The notes: generated by a model from the letters alone, not told the origin. A stretch of DNA of 64,000 nt from Bradyrhizobium sp. 1(2017) (GCF_011602485.2 NZ_CP050022.2:1818001-1882000); one strand, 5' to 3'. Shown: positions 16,931 through 26,251, numbered from the stretch's first letter. Made by a program: numbers and translations.

Positions 16931-18024
16931 GCGTGACGCTGCATCGCGGCTTCCGCGATCTCGTAGTAGTGAAGCGCGCCCTTCTCGAGCGTCAGATTGT
17001 CCAACACATAGTCGCGCGGCGCGAAGTCGCCGGCGCTGGCCTGCGCCCAGAAACGGTCCCAGCCGGAGGTGAAGCCGTCGGCATCGGTGAAGGTCATGCC
17101 GCAGCGCGCGTCGAAATACGGCACCGAAGACACGTTGCCCTCGTATCTCACCTTGTCCGGGAAATATTTCGGGTCCTGCCACGGCCCGCCGCGGTCCCAG
17201 GCGAACACGGGCACGCCGCTCGACAGCGCCTGCTGGCAGGCGATACCCTGGCTTTCGTGTTCGCAGAGGAAGACCATGCTGCGGCAACGCGCGAGCGCGG
17301 CCTTGTAATCGTCTTCCTTGTAGTGACCGTAGCGGATCACTTCGACGCTGCGGCCGCTGGCTTCGAGAGACTTTCGGATCGGCTCGATCAGCTCCGGCTC
17401 GTACCGCTCGTAGTCCCAGCGGACCTTGTCGTAGAGCAGCACGTCGACGCTTTTCTGATCCGCCGGCGCAGGTGTCCACAGATCGGTCTCGATGCCGACG
17501 GGCCAGGCACCGACATGCGGCCAGTGAGGACGGAACATGTCGGCATACCAGGCGCACGGCACCAGCACGCGCCTCACGTCGAGGTCCTTCAGATTTGCCG
17601 GTGCGTCGATCGGATGGTCATACATGGCGACGCCGAGCAGGATCGGGTTCTTCCATTTGAACCAATCGAGCACGAAGGGCCGTCCGATGATGCAGGCCAG
17701 TTCCTCGGGGTGCTTCCGGATATAGCGATAGTCATTGACGCGATAACTGATGCCGAGCCGATCGAGGCCTGCGCACAGATTGAGCAGGACGCGCCGCTGT
17801 CCGCTGATGAAGGACTTGCCCAGCAGCAGACGCCGCAGCAGCGGCCGGAGGTGACGGTCGCCGGGAAACCAGCGGTCGTCCCGTTCCTCGAAGAAGAGGT
17901 TGAGCACCATCCTGTCGCGGCCCGTGCGGCCGGCATTCGCCGGAAGCATGGGCGCGTCGGCACCGCGATGCGGCAGGCAGGCCGGTTTCGCCCGTGTTCG
18001 TTCGGCAACGTCCATGTCGGTCAC
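16927..18024 (-). CDS. Glycosyltransferase (GT1/GT4-like) of a polysaccharide locus
   Basis: 365 residues, with a run of MVLNLFFEERDDRWFPGDRHLRP near 39-61 and a C-terminal nucleotide-sugar site (CRSMVFLCEHESQGIACQQALSSGVPVFAW, about 245-275) containing the conserved E-x-Q-G and GVP of retracing GT-B transferases. The donor and acceptor are unknown. The ATG at 18024 lies 248 bases from the divergent flippase gene, and its stop overlaps the xylanase start by four bases. No signal peptide, so it acts in the cytoplasm on the polymer or lipid-linked precursor. Confidence 0.82.
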   Translation of the reverse strand: MTDMDVAERTRAKPACLPHRGADAPMLPANAGRTGRDRMVLNLFFEERDDRWFPGDRHLRPLLRRLLLGKSFISGQRRVLLNLCAGLDRLGISYRVNDYRYIRKHPEELACIIGRPFVLDWFKWKNPILLGVAMYDHPIDAPANLKDLDVRRVLVPCAWYADMFRPHWPHVGAWPVGIETDLWTPAPADQKSVDVLLYDKVRWDYERYEPELIEPIRKSLEASGRSVEVIRYGHYKEDDYKAALARCRSMVFLCEHESQGIACQQALSSGVPVFAWDRGGPWQDPKYFPDKVRYEGNVSSVPYFDARCGMTFTDADGFTSGWDRFWAQASAGDFAPRDYVLDNLTLEKGALHYYEIAEAAMQRHA

Positions 18025-18272
18025 ATCAGCGCATCAAAGGAGTCGGGCGACGTTTCGCTATCATTGCTTCTTTTCTGTGATCCCGGCGGACCCTACAAGG
18101 ACAGGGCAAATTTAACGCTAACGCGCGATAACCGCGCGGTCGTTCCATTCGCGGTCCGATTTGCAGGCTTATGCGGCTATCCTCTTAGTGCCAGCGGCGT
18201 TGGTCCGATTGTCACGCCCAGCCGTCTTAACGTTCCGTTAATCCTGATCGCCGCCCACGGTCCCGTGTTCGC

Positions 18273-19709
18273 ATGCTGAACCGCCATTTCTCGATCTATC
18301 TGGTCGCCTACATCCTGCCTGCGGCGGTGGGATTCTTTGCGGTCACGGCCTACACACGGCTGCTGTCGCCGGCGGAATATGGCGTCTATGTCGTCGGCAT
18401 CAGCCTTGCCGGAATCCTGGGCGCGATCTTCTTCGCCTGGATCAAACTGTCGGTGTCCCGCTATCAGGCGATGTCTGCGGACGTCGACTTTCGCGGTACG
18501 GCGATGGTCGCCTTCGGCCTGACCGCGGCAATTCTCTGCGCGCTGACACCGCTGGTGTTCCTGTTCCGCAGCGACGTCAGCGTCGAGCTGCTGCTCGCCA
18601 GCATGTTCGTCGCGATCATGGCCAATGCGGTCGATGTCGGCCAGGAGTTCGAGCGCGCCAAATTGCGGCCCTATCGGTTCGCCGCGATCTCGATCGTGCG
18701 CAGCGTGGCGAGCGTCGGTTTCGGCCTGCTCGGCATCTGGCTCGGCTGGGGCGGCATCGGCCTGCTCGCCGCGTTCGGCCTCGGTTCGCTCACCGGCATC
18801 ATCCTGAATCTGGTCGGCGACCGCACCAGGATCGCACGCTTCCAACGCGACCAGTTCATGCAACTCGCGCGCTATGGCCTTCCCTTGACACTGGCCGGGC
18901 TCTCCGTTGCGGTCTACTCGGCCTGCGACCGCCTCATTGTCGCTTATCTGCTCGGCAAGGACGCCGCCGGCATCTTCGGCGTCGCCGCCGATCTGCCGCG
19001 CCAGTTCATGGTCATGATCGCATCCAGCGTCGCCGCCGCCACCGTGCCGCTGGTGTTCCGCTCCCTGTCCGAGAAGAACGATGCGGTGACGCGGGAGCGG
19101 CTCACCGAAAGCCTCGAGCTGTTGCTCATCGTCGTCGCGCCCGTTGCGGTCTGGCTTGCGCTCGCCGCGGACCAGGTCGCCGGCACGCTCGTCGGCGTCG
19201 ATTTCCGCGCCGGCGTGTCCGCGCTGCTGCCGACTTTGGTGCTCGCGCGCTTCTTCGGCATCGCCAATCAGTTCTATGTCCAGATCAGCTTCCAGCTCGC
19301 CGAAAAGCCCTTCATGCTGGCGGCGCAGTCCTTCCTCACGCTGGTGGTCAGCGTCGTCCTGATGGTCGCGCTGGTCGCGGGCTATGGCCTCTACGGTGCG
19401 GCGCTGGCGACCTTCGCGACCGAGGCGATCGGCTTCCTGGTTGCCGTCGTCCTGATGCACCGCGCCCACCCGGTGCCGTTCGACCTCCACCGCCTGGCCG
19501 GTGTTGCCGTCTCCGCCGCAGCGATGGCGGCCGCGATCCTGGTGGCGCGATCGCAAGCGGGCGGTACAGGTCCGGTGTCGCTCATCATCGTCAGCCTCGC
19601 CGGCGGCCTCGCTTACGCCGCCGCGGCCTGGCTGCTGAATGTCGCGAATGTGCGAACCTTGTCGCTGCGTTTGCTGCGTACGCTCAACCGCAGGGCGCTG
19701 GGCGTCTAG
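18273..19709 (+). CDS. Oligosaccharide flippase family protein (Wzx/MATE-like)
   Basis: 478 residues, almost entirely hydrophobic, with 12-14 predicted membrane helices beginning at IYLVAYILPAAVGFFAVTAYTRLL. The TRLLSPAEYGVYVVGISLAGIL segment is the N-terminal signature of polysaccharide-biosynthesis flippases that move undecaprenyl-linked oligosaccharides across the inner membrane. It diverges from the glycosyltransferase-xylanase operon, so the four genes 14909-19709 look like a small surface-polysaccharide module. No polymerase (Wzy) or priming transferase lies in the window. Confidence 0.9.
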   Translation: MLNRHFSIYLVAYILPAAVGFFAVTAYTRLLSPAEYGVYVVGISLAGILGAIFFAWIKLSVSRYQAMSADVDFRGTAMVAFGLTAAILCALTPLVFLFRSDVSVELLLASMFVAIMANAVDVGQEFERAKLRPYRFAAISIVRSVASVGFGLLGIWLGWGGIGLLAAFGLGSLTGIILNLVGDRTRIARFQRDQFMQLARYGLPLTLAGLSVAVYSACDRLIVAYLLGKDAAGIFGVAADLPRQFMVMIASSVAAATVPLVFRSLSEKNDAVTRERLTESLELLLIVVAPVAVWLALAADQVAGTLVGVDFRAGVSALLPTLVLARFFGIANQFYVQISFQLAEKPFMLAAQSFLTLVVSVVLMVALVAGYGLYGAALATFATEAIGFLVAVVLMHRAHPVPFDLHRLAGVAVSAAAMAAAILVARSQAGGTGPVSLIIVSLAGGLAYAAAAWLLNVANVRTLSLRLLRTLNRRALGV

Positions 19710-19976
19710 TCACGCCGGTGGCCGTGGCCTGCCGCCGGGCGCACCTGCGGCTAATTAACCGGACATTCTGCCGCAGCGGTCGAGGCCGGCTTTGGGCGAG
19801 CCCGGTCGGAGGCCGCCTTCCGCCTGTGCATGCGGTCGTATATGACAGGATTTGTCGCCGGAACGTGCCGAATCTCGCCACAGACGGAACGTAAGGCGGC
19901 TGCGGCTTCTTAATCCAGAGATCGCAAATTGATGTTTGAGCGACACCAGCGGGCCGGCAGTTCGACCGAGGATGGC

Positions 19977-21530
19977 ATGAAAAACCGATCGACGACGACG
20001 CGATCCACCAGGGCGATGCGGCGTCGGGGGGCTGCCGGGATCATTGCGCTTGCAACTCTCGCCCTGTTGGCACCGGTGGTGCCGGCGACTGCGGCCAAGC
20101 AGGCCCGTCAGGCGGCCGAGGCGGTGGCCCAGCGTGTGGCCGGCGATCCCATCATGGCGATCGTGTCGATCAAGAGCCAGCAGGTCACGTTCTACGACGC
20201 CGACGGATGGATCGTGCGCGCGCCGGTGTCGACCGGCACCACGGGACGCGAGACGCCGGCCGGCGTCTTTGCCATCGTCGAGAAGGAAAGGGAGCATCGC
20301 TCGACCATGTATGACGATGCCTGGATGCCGCATATGCAGCGTATCACCTGGAACGGCATTGCGCTGCATGGTGGGCCGCTGCCGGGCTATGCCGCCTCGC
20401 ATGGCTGCGTTCGGATGCCGTTCGGCTTCGCCGAGAACGTCTTCGACAAGACCTATATCGGGATGCGGGTGATCATCTCGCCCGAGGATGCGGTCCCGAC
20501 CGAAATCTCCCACCCCTTGCTGTTCGTGCCCAAGCAGGAAGCCATTGCGGTGGCCCCGAGCCGCGTCGGCAAGCTCTCCACCGAGGCCGAGGAGGCCACA
20601 CGAGCGGCCGACGAAACCAAGAAGGCCGCATCGGCAGCCGCGAAGGAGGCCACATCGCTCCCGGCGACGCTGCGCAAGCTGGAGCAGCAGAAGTCCCGCG
20701 CGGACGCCGAGCTCGCCTTCGCCGACAAGACGATCGCGAATGCGAAGACCGATCAGGCCCGCGCCAAGGCCGAGGAGCTCAAGCAGAAGGCCGTCACCAA
20801 GGCCGCGGACGCCGCGACGCAACTCGACGCCGCCAAGGCCACCGCGCAGCCGAAGCGCGACGCCGTCGCCGCCACGAAGGAGGCGGCCAAAGCTGCGGCG
20901 ACCAGGAAGGCCGACGCGGTGAAGGCGGCGACCGACGCAAAGCTCGCGCTCGAGCCGGTCTCGGTCTATATCAGCCGCTCCACGCAGAAGCTCTATGTGC
21001 GGCGAAACACCCACAAGCCGGCCCCCGACGGCGGCGGCGAGGTGTTCGACACCAGCATCGAGGTCCCCGTCACGATCCGCAATCCCGACCTGCCGCTCGG
21101 CACGCACATCTTCACGGCGATGGCGAACACCAATACGGGCCTGCGCTGGAGCGTGGTCACGATCGAAAACGGCGACCAGGCCAGGCATGCGCTCGACCGG
21201 ATCACCATTCCGCAGGAAGTGTGGGACCGCATCGGGCCGACCGCATTGCCGCGCTCGTCCATCGTCATCTCGGACGAGCCCTTGAGCAGCGAGACCAACT
21301 ACCGCACCGAATTCGTCGCGGTGTTGAGCAACCAGCCGCAAGGCGGCTTCATCACGCGCAAGCCCACCGCGCCTGCCATGGTCGCGAGCGACGACGGCTG
21401 GGACAATGGCGGCAACGGCTTCGGCTTCTTCTACCCGCGCGATCCCTATGTGCAGCCGGCCAATCCGCGCCGGCGTGGCCAATACCAGTATTACCAATCG
21501 ACGCAGCCGATGCAGCGGGGCTTCTGGTAA
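19977..21530 (+). CDS. L,D-transpeptidase with coiled-coil linker and degenerate second domain
   Basis: 517 residues from the ATG at 19977, preceded by GAGGAT; earlier TTG/ATG codons at 19929-19932 lack a ribosome site and lengthen the signal peptide. A signal peptide (residues 1-40, ends PATAA) precedes a YkuD catalytic domain ~55-170 with His131, ALHGGPLPGYAASHGCVRM and Cys144, which forms 3-3 peptidoglycan crosslinks or attaches proteins to the wall. Residues ~198-325 are an Ala/Lys/Glu-rich coiled coil. Residues ~327-450 (VSVYISRSTQKLYVRR ... GTHIFTAM) look like the front half of a second YkuD-type domain without the SHGC site. The tail is Gly/Tyr/Gln-rich. Periplasmic. Confidence 0.9.
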   Translation: MKNRSTTTRSTRAMRRRGAAGIIALATLALLAPVVPATAAKQARQAAEAVAQRVAGDPIMAIVSIKSQQVTFYDADGWIVRAPVSTGTTGRETPAGVFAIVEKEREHRSTMYDDAWMPHMQRITWNGIALHGGPLPGYAASHGCVRMPFGFAENVFDKTYIGMRVIISPEDAVPTEISHPLLFVPKQEAIAVAPSRVGKLSTEAEEATRAADETKKAASAAAKEATSLPATLRKLEQQKSRADAELAFADKTIANAKTDQARAKAEELKQKAVTKAADAATQLDAAKATAQPKRDAVAATKEAAKAAATRKADAVKAATDAKLALEPVSVYISRSTQKLYVRRNTHKPAPDGGGEVFDTSIEVPVTIRNPDLPLGTHIFTAMANTNTGLRWSVVTIENGDQARHALDRITIPQEVWDRIGPTALPRSSIVISDEPLSSETNYRTEFVAVLSNQPQGGFITRKPTAPAMVASDDGWDNGGNGFGFFYPRDPYVQPANPRRRGQYQYYQSTQPMQRGFW

Positions 21531-21558
21531 CGAGGCTGAGCTGGCCTGCGGCCCAGGC

Positions 21559-22371
21559 TTACGGCCGCGCGGTGATCACCAGGGCCTGAATCTTGGCTTC
21601 GAGCGGTCCGGACCCGTGGCGCGCGCGGATCGCCTCGGTGACCGCGTCGGTTGCGGCCTGAAGATCGCCGCCCGTTCTCGCCTCGATCTCGGCGCGCAGC
21701 GGCGTGCCCTGGCAATAGGCGAACGCCACGAGGTCGGGCGTCGGTGCACGGCTGATGGCGGCTCGCGTCTCGATCGAGATATTGCCAAAGCCTGCGCGTT
21801 CGAGATCGGCCCGTATGATCGCCTGGTCGAAATAGCCGTGCGGTGTCCGCGCCATGAAGCGGGGTGGATCAGCGGGAAACAGCTCGCCGAGGGCCGTCGT
21901 GACGACGTCGGCGAACACGTTCTCCTCGATGCGGTCCCAGACGTTGAAGAGGAACGTGCCGCCGCCCTTCAAGACGCGCTTTGCCTCCGAAAAGCCCTTG
22001 ACGCGGTCCGGAAAGAACATGGCGCCGAACTGACAGCAGACCACGTCGAACTCGGCCTCGCCGAACGGCAGCGCCAACGCATCCGCCTGGCGCCAGGAAA
22101 TGCGATCGTCGCCCGCCTGACGCTTTGCTGCGACTGCCAGCATCGGCTCGTTGAGGTCGGTCGCAACGTAGCGGACCCCGCGCGGCAGCGCCGCCGCCAC
22201 GGCGCGTGTCACGGCGCCGGTGCCGGCCGCGATCTCGAGCAGCACGGAGGGAGAGAGCGCGGCGACACGTCTTGCGATGTCGTCGGCATAGAAGGCGAAG
22301 ATCATCGGGACGAGATGCTCGTCGTAGAGCTTCGGGATCGAGCCGGCGAAAACCTTGTCAGTGTCGGACAT
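21559..22371 (-). CDS. Class I SAM-dependent methyltransferase
   Basis: 270 residues from the ATG at 22371 (MSDTDKVFAG); the frame is open to 22485 but that stretch overlaps the upstream VOC gene. Motif I is VLLEIAAGTGAVTRAVA (about 44-60), the acidic loop YVATDLNEPML follows, then FDVVCCQFGAMFF and the post-motif LKGGGTFLFNVWD. Small-molecule methyltransferase of the UbiE/Coq5-like class; substrate unknown. It is the last gene of the minus-strand operon that starts with the LivJ-like binding protein at 26119, 94 bases after the VOC gene. Confidence 0.85.
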   Translation of the reverse strand: MSDTDKVFAGSIPKLYDEHLVPMIFAFYADDIARRVAALSPSVLLEIAAGTGAVTRAVAAALPRGVRYVATDLNEPMLAVAAKRQAGDDRISWRQADALALPFGEAEFDVVCCQFGAMFFPDRVKGFSEAKRVLKGGGTFLFNVWDRIEENVFADVVTTALGELFPADPPRFMARTPHGYFDQAIIRADLERAGFGNISIETRAAISRAPTPDLVAFAYCQGTPLRAEIEARTGGDLQAATDAVTEAIRARHGSGPLEAKIQALVITARP

Positions 22372-22465
22372 GCCTGCCTCGCTGAAGGTTCGGACGTGAG
22401 GCCCAACCTTAGCACGGATCGCCGCCTCATCGTGCGGGCAAACCGGCAAAGTCCGTGATCGAGCC

Positions 22466-23005
22466 TTACGATGTCCCGCCGCCAACCTCGCGGATCGGCC
22501 GTGTACCGTCCCAGTTCAGCGCGGCCTGCCGGACCTTCTCGAAAAACGGTCCCTTGGTGCCGCTGATGTCGGAGATCTCGATCACCGTGCCCGGATGGGC
22601 CTGGGTGTCGAAATAGGCAAAGCGCCCCTTGTCGCCGCCGATCTGGCCCTCATGGCCGATCCTGTAGCCGAGCCCGAGCGCCTTGTCGTAGAGCGCCTGG
22701 TAGTCATGGCTCCAGTAGGACATGTGCTGCAGGCCTTCGTGCCCGGCGTCGAGGAACTCCTTGTACAGCGAGGGCGCATCGTTGCGCTGCTGGATCAGCT
22801 CGATCTGGAGGTCGCCGGAATTGGCGAGCGCAATGCTCATCTCGACGGCCGAATCCTGGCCGCGATGCCGGAACCAGTCGGTCCTGACCCGATCCATGTA
22901 GTACCAGGGGCCGACGCCCATGATTTCGATCCAGTGCTTCATCGCGGCGTGGATGTCCCGCACCACATATCCGTTCTGGCGCACCGCGCCGAAGATGCGG
23001 CTCAT
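22466..23005 (-). CDS. VOC (glyoxalase/dioxygenase-fold) family protein
   Basis: 179 residues with two beta-alpha-beta-beta-beta modules of the vicinal-oxygen-chelate fold: NGYVVRDIHAAMKHWIEIMGVGPWYYMD at the N-terminus and HMSYWSHDYQALYDKALGLGY in the second half. The metal ligands expected are a His and Glu in each module; His112 or so (LQHMSYW) and Glu near VIEIS fit. Members include dioxygenases, epimerases and lyases. Ribosome site CAGGAG lies 7-9 bases before the ATG at 23005. It follows the TctC-type gene by 24 bases and belongs to the TetR-controlled operon. Confidence 0.85.
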   Translation of the reverse strand: MSRIFGAVRQNGYVVRDIHAAMKHWIEIMGVGPWYYMDRVRTDWFRHRGQDSAVEMSIALANSGDLQIELIQQRNDAPSLYKEFLDAGHEGLQHMSYWSHDYQALYDKALGLGYRIGHEGQIGGDKGRFAYFDTQAHPGTVIEISDISGTKGPFFEKVRQAALNWDGTRPIREVGGGTS

Positions 23006-23029
23006 GCCTGCACTCCTGTTTTTGTCTGC

Positions 23030-23998
23030 TCACTTGACCTCGATGCCAGCGTCCTTGGCAACCTGCTTCCAGGCTGCGATGTCGCGGGCGTTGATGTCAC
23101 GCTGCTCGTCGCCGGGCACGAATTGCGCGGTGATGCCGAGCCCCAACAGCTTCTGCTTCACCTCGGCATCGCCGAGCGCGTCCTTCAGCGCCGCCGACAA
23201 TTTCTGCGCGATCGGCGGTGCGAGGCCCGCGGGCGCATACATCGCCCAGGACAGGCTGCGGTCGAACGCCACGCCCTGCTCCTTGTAGCTGGCGATATCG
23301 CGCAGGCTCGGCGATCGCTCGCCGCAGGCGGCCAGCGCCTTGATCGAGCCGTCCTTCACCAGCGGCGTCGCCGTCGCCATGTCGAGCGTCGCCAGCGAGA
23401 TGTGGCCGCCGAGCAGGTCGCCGGCCAATTTTGCGATGCCGTTGAACGGCACGTGATCCATCTTGATGCCGGTCTGCTGCATCAGGATTTCGGCACAGAA
23501 CTGTCCGGTCGAGCCGACGCCCCAGCTGCCGTACTGCACCGGCTCGCCTTTCTTGGCGAGCGCGACCAGGCCCTTGATGTCGCTGGCGGGAAAGGTTTTG
23601 GAGGCCACCAGCATGATCGAGGACGTCCCGACGCGCCCGATCGTCGTGAAATCCTTGATCGAATCGTAGGGCAGTTTCGGATAGATCGCGGGGGCCAGCA
23701 CATGGGTGGTCATGCCGCCGACGGTGATGGTGTAGCCGTCATTCGGCGACGTCGCGACCATCTGGGTGCCGAGCGTGCCGGCAGCGCCCGTATGGTTCTC
23801 GATATAGATGGTCTGTCCGAGCGTCTTGCCCATCTTGTCGGCGAGCAGCCGGCCGACCACGTCGCCGCCGCCGCCGGCCGCATAAGGCAGCAGCATCTTG
23901 ATCTTGCGCGTGGGGTAGGCGGCCGGATCCTCGGCGCGGGCCGGCAAAGCTGCCGACAGCAACGCGAGCAGTGAGAGCGTGACGGTGCTGAGCTTCAT
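23030..23998 (-). CDS. Tripartite tricarboxylate transporter substrate-binding protein (Bug/TctC family)
   Basis: 322 residues with a signal peptide (MKLSTVTLSLLALLSAALPARA, cleavage after ARA) and the Bug signature: YPTRKIKMLLPYAAGGGGDVVGRLLADKMGKTLGQ, followed by IENHTGAAGTLGTQMVA. These periplasmic proteins bind carboxylates for TctAB transporters. No tctA or tctB gene is in the window, so this is an orphan binder; Bug proteins of this kind can also act as ligand sensors. It sits 12 bases after the MBL hydrolase within the same operon. Confidence 0.92.
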   Translation of the reverse strand: MKLSTVTLSLLALLSAALPARAEDPAAYPTRKIKMLLPYAAGGGGDVVGRLLADKMGKTLGQTIYIENHTGAAGTLGTQMVATSPNDGYTITVGGMTTHVLAPAIYPKLPYDSIKDFTTIGRVGTSSIMLVASKTFPASDIKGLVALAKKGEPVQYGSWGVGSTGQFCAEILMQQTGIKMDHVPFNGIAKLAGDLLGGHISLATLDMATATPLVKDGSIKALAACGERSPSLRDIASYKEQGVAFDRSLSWAMYAPAGLAPPIAQKLSAALKDALGDAEVKQKLLGLGITAQFVPGDEQRDINARDIAAWKQVAKDAGIEVK

Positions 23999-24010
23999 GA
24001 CAGTTTCCCC

Positions 24011-24904
24011 CTAATCCTCGAAACGAAAACGATAGGCCTCGCCGTGACGGATCACGCGTCCGGCGGTCGGTGCCGGAAAATGGCCGGTGAGCAGATAGCT
24101 CGGCGTGTCCGCAAGCTCTTCCAGTAGCGCCAGCCGGGTTGCGAGCGCCGCGGCCGGATCGACATCGGCGGCATTCGACAGCCAGGGCGCGGCGCACTGG
24201 ATCGGATGATGGATGACGTCGCCCGACATCACCGCGTGATCGTGGCCGCCGTTGAGGTGGATCTGCATGTTGCCGGCGGTGTGGCCCGGCGCCGACGCGA
24301 AGCGCAGGGCCGCGTCGCGATCGTCGAACAGGCGATGATCGATCTCGACCAGCTCGGCAAGGCCGGCGGCAACCACCGGCAGCACGGAATCCTCGAACGA
24401 GCCGTGGTTCACCGGGCTCTTTGGCGCCGCATTGTGCGCCGCCTCGAAATGCCGATATTCGGCCCGGCCCATCAGATAGCGCGCGTTGGGGAAGGTCGGC
24501 ACCCAGCGGCCGTCGATGAGCCGCGTGTTCCAGCCGACGTGATCGACATGCAGATGCGTGCACATCACGAAGTCGACGTCCTCAGGGGCAACGCCGAGCG
24601 CCCGCATGTTCTCGAGATAGGGCTGGTCGAGGTCGTTCCACGCCGGCACGCGCGGCCGCTTCTTGTGATTGCCGCAGCAGGTGTCGACGATCGCCGTCCA
24701 GCGCGGCGTGCGCACCAGGTAGGAATGATGGCTGAGGATGAAGCGGCCGCTCTCCGGCTCGATATAGCGGTGATCGAGCCAGCTCCGGTTCTCCGCGATC
24801 ACCTCGTCGGTGACGTTGGCGAACAGCCAGCTCTTGTCGAAGGCGAGCGCGGGAATCTCGCTGACGAGATCGACCCGCATGCTGCCGATCCGCAACCCCC
24901 GCAT
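24011..24904 (-). CDS. MBL-fold metallo-hydrolase
   Basis: 297 residues with the metallo-beta-lactamase zinc motif CTHLHVDHVGWN (His-x-His-x-Asp-His), the later APGHTAGNMQIHLNGG with a zinc-ligand His, and AVMSGDVIHHPIQ with the bridging Asp. The relatives are lactonases, glyoxalase II-like esterases and AttM-type N-acyl-homoserine lactonases. The start is the ATG at 24904, three bases from the upstream ABC binding-protein stop, showing co-translation. The hydrolysed compound is probably the ligand imported by the adjacent binding proteins; this is inference. Confidence 0.88.
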   Translation of the reverse strand: MRGLRIGSMRVDLVSEIPALAFDKSWLFANVTDEVIAENRSWLDHRYIEPESGRFILSHHSYLVRTPRWTAIVDTCCGNHKKRPRVPAWNDLDQPYLENMRALGVAPEDVDFVMCTHLHVDHVGWNTRLIDGRWVPTFPNARYLMGRAEYRHFEAAHNAAPKSPVNHGSFEDSVLPVVAAGLAELVEIDHRLFDDRDAALRFASAPGHTAGNMQIHLNGGHDHAVMSGDVIHHPIQCAAPWLSNAADVDPAAALATRLALLEELADTPSYLLTGHFPAPTAGRVIRHGEAYRFRFED

Positions 24905-24907
24905 CGG

Positions 24908-26119
24908 TCAGTTCTTCAGGAGGTCGCCGAACGGCACCCAGCGCGTGCCGTCGAAGCGGATGAGCTGGAGGCTCGTCATCGGCGTGTAGCGCTCGGGCGA
25001 GTTGTTGACCGCAGTGCCGTTGATCAGCATCGGCGGCCGCACGTCCTTCATGGTCGTGGCCTGCTTGAGGACGTTGGCGCGGGTGAGGTCGTTGCCCGAG
25101 GCCTTCAGCACCGTCACCAGCGTCTGCGCGATGGTGTAGCCATAGACGTTGAGCCAGTCGCTTTTGTTGGCGTCTGGCAGGTACTTGTCCATGAAGGCGA
25201 CCCACTCCTTGTAGCCGGCATCGTCCTTGATCGCCGGGTCGGTCGAATCCTTCAGATACTGGCTGGAGATCACGCCGGTGGAATTGTCCTTGCCGGCCGG
25301 CTCCAGCACGCCGCTGATCGAGGCGGAGACGTTTGAGATGATAGTCACAGGCTTCCATCCAATCTCTCCGATCTTGCGGATCGCCTGCGCGGCGAACTTC
25401 GGCGTTGCCGCCACCAGCACGACGTCGGCGCCGGCGGTCTTCAGTTGCAGGATCTGGGTGTCGACGGTCGGCGCCGAGGTCTCATAGGCCGCGCGCGCCA
25501 CGATCGCCTCGCCGCCGCCGAGCCCTTCCTCCAGTGCCTTCAAATAGTCCTTGCCGAGATCGTCGTTCTGGTAGAGCACGCCGACCTTCGCATGGGCGTG
25601 GCTCGCCTTGATGTATCTGGCGTAGGCGATGGCCTCGTCGCGGTAGGTCGGCTGCCAGCCGACGGTCCACGGAAAGTTCCTGGGATCGTCCCACTTCGCC
25701 GCGCCCGAGCCGAGGAAAAGCTGCGGCACCTTGCGGTCGTTGAGATATTTATGCACGGCGCTGTTGGTCGGCGTGCCGACGCCGCCGAAGATCAGCAGCA
25801 CCTCTTCGCTCTCGACCAGGCGGCGCGTCTGCTCCACCGTCTTCGGCGGGCTGTAGGCATCGTCGGCGATGATCATCTGGATGCGCCGCCCGTTGACGCC
25901 GCCCTCGTCGTTCACCTTCCGGAAGTAGGCCTCTGCCGATTTCGCGATCTGCGCGAAGGCCGACACCGGCCCGCTCAGCGGCGCGGTGGTGCCGATCTTG
26001 ATGGTCTTGTCGTCGGCGCCGGGATCGTACTTCCAGCTCTGGGCGGAGGCGGGGCCGGCTGCGAGCAGCGGCAGGAGGATGCAGGCCGCAGCCAGGCGAA
26101 GGCGGGCAAAGCGCGCCAT
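24908..26119 (-). CDS. ABC transporter substrate-binding protein, branched-chain amino acid (LivJ) type
   Basis: 403 residues from the ATG at 26119, preceded by AGGGAGA. Signal peptide MARFARLRLAAACILLPLLA... with A-x-A before QSWKYDPG. The mature protein starts with IKIGTTAPLSGPVSAFAQIAKSAEAYFRKVNDEGGVNGR, the type I periplasmic-binding fold of HAAT-family proteins that bind amino acids or aromatic/aliphatic acids. It is the first gene of the minus-strand operon and lies about 130 bases from the twin TetR palindromes. No livHMGF permease or ATPase genes are present nearby. Confidence 0.92.
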   Translation of the reverse strand: MARFARLRLAAACILLPLLAAGPASAQSWKYDPGADDKTIKIGTTAPLSGPVSAFAQIAKSAEAYFRKVNDEGGVNGRRIQMIIADDAYSPPKTVEQTRRLVESEEVLLIFGGVGTPTNSAVHKYLNDRKVPQLFLGSGAAKWDDPRNFPWTVGWQPTYRDEAIAYARYIKASHAHAKVGVLYQNDDLGKDYLKALEEGLGGGEAIVARAAYETSAPTVDTQILQLKTAGADVVLVAATPKFAAQAIRKIGEIGWKPVTIISNVSASISGVLEPAGKDNSTGVISSQYLKDSTDPAIKDDAGYKEWVAFMDKYLPDANKSDWLNVYGYTIAQTLVTVLKASGNDLTRANVLKQATTMKDVRPPMLINGTAVNNSPERYTPMTSLQLIRFDGTRWVPFGDLLKN

Positions 26120-26231
26120 GAAAATTCTCCCTGAAATTGCTCTCCGCTTCTCGATGGAGCGGAGTTGAAACGCGAGAACAGTGCCCCGAAGCGGAACTTG
26201 CGGGCCGCGACCGTCGCTGCCAGGATGGCAA

Positions 26232-26247
26232 ACGAACGATCGTTCGT
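26232..26247. promoter_or_regulatory. TetR operator candidate O1 (16-bp perfect palindrome)
   Basis: ACGAACGATCGTTCGT is a perfect palindrome centred between 26239 and 26240. The same 16-base core recurs in the larger palindrome centred 27 bases downstream. It lies in the intergenic region between the LivJ-type operon and the TetR gene. Repeated CGAACG half-sites beside a TetR gene suggest autoregulation and control of both operons. Confidence 0.7.
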
Positions 26248-26251
26248 ACGG

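Noticed and set aside
19755..21497. Minus-strand 580-codon frame opposite the L,D-transpeptidase
   Set aside because: The sense strand carries a signal peptide and SHGCVRM; the antisense frame has none.
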